Source: Gammaproteobacteria bacterium
GTDB lineage: Bacteria; Pseudomonadota; Gammaproteobacteria; DSM-16500
Direction of reading: 5' to 3'
Length of the DNA stretch: 8,667 bases
Assembly (NCBI GenBank): GCA_004322325.1
Contig: SCTP01000178.1
Location: 1-8,667 of the forward strand
Of the stretch, positions 6,415-8,667 are shown in pieces. The first letter of the stretch is position 1. The number at the start of each line of letters is the position of its first letter. The notes under the pieces are model-generated. The model did no database searches. It saw only the letters and a list, made by a program, of their open reading frames with translations, and had not been told where the DNA came from. A program made the position numbers and the translations under genes.

Positions 6415-7029
6415 ATGAAGACACTGTGGATGATCCTCTTAAGCCTGCTCAGCGTGAGTGCGGCTTATGCTGGTGATTATTTTGGCTCAACCCATTTGGT
6501 TGGTTCAGATATTGAACAGGCTACAATTTATGGTCCAGCGGAATTGGAGCATGTAAAAGCGGATACACTTAATGTGAATGGACCTTTGAAATTTAAGGAT
6601 TTAGAGGTAACGAATGAAACAGGGATAGTGGGGCCGGTTAAAGATAGTGAGAAGGGAAAATTAAATGATGTGAAAGTAATGGGTCCTTTTGAAGCGAAAG
6701 ATGTCATTTGCCATAATTTATCAGTGGTAGGACCAGCGACAGTTACTTCTCTTTTAGCCAAAGGAAATACCGAAATAATGGGTCCTTTGAAGGCGGATAA
6801 AAGTCATTTTCAGAAATTAACGGTAACGGCGGATGAAACAGAACTGAAGAATTCAGAAGTGGGTGATATTTTAATAAAAACGACTAGCAATAAAGAGCAA
6901 ACACTTTACTTAGATAAAACGATTGTGAAAGGGAATATAACATTTGAATCAGGAAGAGGGGTTATCATCGAAAAAGGGAAGGCAGAAATCAAAGGTAAAG
7001 TAACGGGTGGAACGATAAAAAAGAAATAA
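6415..7029 (+). CDS. Exported repeat protein, predicted ten-turn beta-solenoid with Gly-Pro register
   Basis: A 204-residue protein with no family I can name. A Sec signal peptide is clear: MKTLW, hydrophobic core, and a signal peptidase I site AYA ending at residue 19. From residue 40 the chain is built of turns of 16-17 residues. Gly-Pro opens turns at 40, 56, 73, 90, 106 and 123; the register continues without Gly-Pro at about 139, 156, 173 and 188. Each turn ends with a pattern such as LNVN, VKVM, LSVV, TEIM, LTVT or ILIK. This spacing, alternating hydrophobic residues and many Lys/Asp/Glu on the other face fit a right-handed beta-helix. Bactofilins have a comparable fold but are cytosolic, so a relation is only structural speculation. 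Likely periplasmic or surface located; the tail is Lys-rich. It has its own promoter-like site and lies between mltD and zapE on the same strand. Confidence 0.85.
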   Translation: MKTLWMILLSLLSVSAAYAGDYFGSTHLVGSDIEQATIYGPAELEHVKADTLNVNGPLKFKDLEVTNETGIVGPVKDSEKGKLNDVKVMGPFEAKDVICHNLSVVGPATVTSLLAKGNTEIMGPLKADKSHFQKLTVTADETELKNSEVGDILIKTTSNKEQTLYLDKTIVKGNITFESGRGVIIEKGKAEIKGKVTGGTIKKK

Positions 7030-7054
7030 TCATATAACCATAATAACTATATTC

Positions 7055-7082
7055 TCATTGCGAGGCATGCGTCTCGCAATGA
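7055..7082. repeat. Strong hairpin / REP-like palindrome before zapE
   Basis: TCATTGCGAGGC (7055-7066) pairs with GTCTCGCAATGA (7071-7082): 12 pairs, one of them G-U, around the tetraloop ATGC. There is no T tract on either strand, so it is a poor intrinsic terminator. The TCATTGCGAG core resembles dispersed palindromic repeats I recall from several bacterial genomes. Its last base overlaps the AAGG site of zapE. Confidence 0.7.
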
Positions 7083-7094
7083 AGGCTAACACAC

Positions 7095-8192
7095 ATGACA
7101 CCTTTAGACTATTATCGTGAACAATGCAATAAGGGACAAATTCTTGAGGATGAGCAGCAATTAATGGCGTTAAACTATTTTCAGACGCTGTTTGCTCATT
7201 TGTTGCAAGAACATAAAAGACGGCAGCGTTTTTTTGCAGCATGGACTAAGCCATGCTTAGTGCAGGGTCTTTATGTATGGGGTGGGGTTGGGATTGGTAA
7301 AACATTTTTGATGGATTGTTTTTATCACTGTTTGCCTTTTATCGAAAAAAAGCGCATGCATTTTCATCAGTTTATGGCTTTTATTCACGCCGAATTAAAA
7401 AAATATCAAGGTAAAAAAGACCCGTTGCAACTCATTGCTAAAAAGATAGCACAAGAAACAATGGTGTTATGCTTTGATGAGTTGTTAGTAGCGGATATTG
7501 TGGATGCGATGTTATTAGGGCGTTTATTTAAAGCGTTATTTTCGCAAGGGGTTTGTTTGGTGGCGACATCGAATGTAATGCCAGATGAGTTATATAAGAA
7601 TGGATTACAGCGACAATTATTTTTACCGGCGATTGCTTTGTTAAAACAGCATACGTCTGTTATTCATGTTCCCACACAAATAGATTATCGATTACGTCAT
7701 TTGCGCCGAGCAGGAGTGTTTTATCGATCACAAGATGAGTTAGCGCAGGAAAAAATGGAAAAAAGTTTTGCTATTTTAGCAAATGGTGAAGTGATTCCTG
7801 AAAATACTGTTGAGATTAACGGTCGATCGATTGTAGTGAAAAAGCAGGCTAATGATGTGATTTGGTTTGATTTTAATAGTATCTGTAATATACCTCGTAG
7901 CCAACATGATTATTTAGCGATTGCGAAAAAATATCATACGGTTTTTATCAGCGATGTGCCGATGATTTCAGCGAAAGAAAAAGATATTATTTCGTTGTTT
8001 ATTCGGTTAGTTGATGTATTGTATGATGCACGAGTAAGAGTGGTGATGTCGTCGGTAGAACTGGTGGAGAAAATTTATCAGGAAGGGCATATGATATTTG
8101 ATTATGCTCGGACACGTTCTCGATTATTAGAGATGCAGTCTGAGGCATATCTAACAGCTAATTCTGCATATTATAATCTAAATTCCACATAA
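7095..8192 (+). CDS. zapE: Cell division ATPase ZapE (AFG1-like AAA+)
   Basis: ZapE is an AAA+-type ATPase of the AFG1/LACE1 family; in E. coli it associates with the Z ring and destabilises FtsZ polymers in an ATP-dependent way. The 365-residue product is of normal family length (E. coli 375). Motifs: start region MTPLDYYREQ, GLYVWGGVGIGKTFLMD with Walker A at 63-70 (K69, T70), MHFHQFM at 88-94, Walker B VLCFDE at 124-129 followed by LLVADI where E. coli has FFVSDI, sensor-like ATSN at 157-160, and RLRHLRRAG further on. The C-terminal half includes IWFDFNSICNIPRSQHDY and the YARTRSRLLEM arginine-rich end. ATG at 7095 has AAGG nine bases upstream, touching the preceding hairpin. The 3' end overlaps convergent cyoD by 35 bases. 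Confidence 0.95.
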   Translation: MTPLDYYREQCNKGQILEDEQQLMALNYFQTLFAHLLQEHKRRQRFFAAWTKPCLVQGLYVWGGVGIGKTFLMDCFYHCLPFIEKKRMHFHQFMAFIHAELKKYQGKKDPLQLIAKKIAQETMVLCFDELLVADIVDAMLLGRLFKALFSQGVCLVATSNVMPDELYKNGLQRQLFLPAIALLKQHTSVIHVPTQIDYRLRHLRRAGVFYRSQDELAQEKMEKSFAILANGEVIPENTVEINGRSIVVKKQANDVIWFDFNSICNIPRSQHDYLAIAKKYHTVFISDVPMISAKEKDIISLFIRLVDVLYDARVRVVMSSVELVEKIYQEGHMIFDYARTRSRLLEMQSEAYLTANSAYYNLNST

Positions 8193-8487
8193 TCCATAAA
8201 GAGCCAGCTACAATTGAGATTAAAATAACGCCTGTAAATATTAAAGACATGACATTATGTCGACCTTGCTCAGTTTGTGTATTTAAACGTAGGAAACAAA
8301 TTAATTGGGTGATAAATTGTATAATGGCCGCTAAATAGATGATGGTAAACATTTCCCATTTAGCAAATCTGCCAGACATGACTGTCCAAAAGGCCACTAA
8401 TGTCAATATTACACAAATAATCAAGCCTACTATATAAATACCTAACGTTTTCTGGCCGGTACCGTAATCAACTTCTTGATGTTCCAT
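8158..8487 (-). CDS. cyoD: Cytochrome bo3 ubiquinol oxidase subunit IV
   Basis: Small membrane subunit of the heme-copper quinol oxidase, needed for assembly or stability of the complex rather than catalysis. The 109-residue length equals that of E. coli CyoD. Three transmembrane segments are visible at about 16-37, 46-67 and 80-101. Family motifs include ILTLVAFW at 27-34, the QLICFLRLNT segment at 61-70 (E. coli has HLVCFLHMNT), and the C-terminal GSLWIMWNLDYNM. The ATG at 8487 directly follows the cyoC stop (TAAATG), with GAGGGG inside the end of cyoC acting as ribosome binding site, so translation is probably coupled. It is the last gene of the operon within view: heme O synthase cyoE, which follows in E. 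coli, is replaced by convergent zapE, whose 3' end it overlaps. Confidence 0.95.
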   Translation of the reverse strand: MEHQEVDYGTGQKTLGIYIVGLIICVILTLVAFWTVMSGRFAKWEMFTIIYLAAIIQFITQLICFLRLNTQTEQGRHNVMSLIFTGVILISIVAGSLWIMWNLDYNMQN

Positions 8488-8667
8488 TTACATTGCCCCT
8501 CTTAAATAGACAATAGTGAAAACAAAAATCCAGACGATATCTAAAAAGTTCCAGAATAAACCTAAATAAGTCATGCGGCGTTTAGCGATATGCGAAATTT
8601 TTAATAAAGGTAATTGGATAATCATTAATAAAATCCATATTAATCCGCAGCTCACGTGTAATCCGTG
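8488..8667 (-). CDS. cyoC: Cytochrome bo3 ubiquinol oxidase subunit III, C-terminal part
   Basis: Only the last 59 residues are in the window; the gene continues past the right edge. The visible piece starts HGLHVSCGLIWILLMIIQ and ends LFWNFLDIVWIFVFTIVYLRGAM, aligning with the end of E. coli CyoC (HGLHVTSGLIW ... [23 protein letters not shown]). It covers the last transmembrane helices of this inner-membrane subunit, which supports the catalytic core CyoB. The histidine of the common FWHF motif reads Asn here. Upstream genes cyoB and cyoA are expected beyond the edge. The stop codon abuts the cyoD ATG. Confidence 0.93.
   Translation of the reverse strand, partial: HGLHVSCGLIWILLMIIQLPLLKISHIAKRRMTYLGLFWNFLDIVWIFVFTIVYLRGAM

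Noticed and set aside
6528..6761. 77-codon minus-strand frame rich in Gly-Pro
   Set aside because: It is the reverse reading of the GP-repeat gene; its Gly-Pro content comes from the self-complementary GGNCC codon pairs.
6515..6840. DNA tandem repeat or CRISPR-like array at the GP repeats
   Set aside because: Only short words such as ATGGGTCCTTT recur; the bases between are diverged and the period follows protein turns, so this is protein-level repetition.

Overview
This window is an AT-rich, gene-dense stretch of bacterial chromosome. Best matches recalled from known families (EttA, RdgC, PpiB, MltD, ZapE, CyoC/CyoD) are gammaproteobacterial. The AT-rich codon use and gene mix suggest a Legionellales/Coxiella-like lineage, but that placement is inference and no marker gene proves it. 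There are no tRNA or rRNA genes, no CRISPR array and no recognisable transposase or phage gene. No gene-free stretch exceeds about 150 bases (6265-6414 is the longest).

Layout, left to right. At 2-1420 (+) is the 3' part of a GGDEF-EAL cyclic-di-GMP enzyme whose 5' end lies outside the window. It converges on ppiB (1433-1933, -), a cytoplasmic cyclophilin, and the two share a probable bidirectional terminator whose loop begins with the ppiB stop codon. Divergent from ppiB are two small + strand genes: an 88-residue DUF6356-like membrane protein (2021-2287) and a 71-residue exported acidic protein (2336-2551). These run head-on into rdgC (2553-3473, -). rdgC and ettA (3599-5269, +) diverge from a 125-bp promoter region. 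ettA is followed by an mltD-like lytic transglycosylase (5338-6264), then a 204-residue exported protein built of ten turns of 16-17 residues (6415-7029), then zapE (7095-8192). zapE overlaps by 35 bp the convergent end of a cytochrome bo3 oxidase operon (cyoD 8158-8487 and partial cyoC 8488-8667, both -).

Most of this is housekeeping: translation control (ettA), recombination modulation (rdgC), protein folding (ppiB), cell wall turnover and division (mltD, zapE), terminal respiration (cyoCD) and second-messenger turnover (GGDEF-EAL). The least explained items are the exported beta-solenoid-like protein with a regular Gly-Pro register, the tiny exported acidic protein, a near-perfect 12-bp hairpin just before zapE, a chain of overlapping mini-ORFs before the DUF6356 gene, and an apparently leaderless mltD. 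I see no convincing new multi-gene defence or mobile system here.
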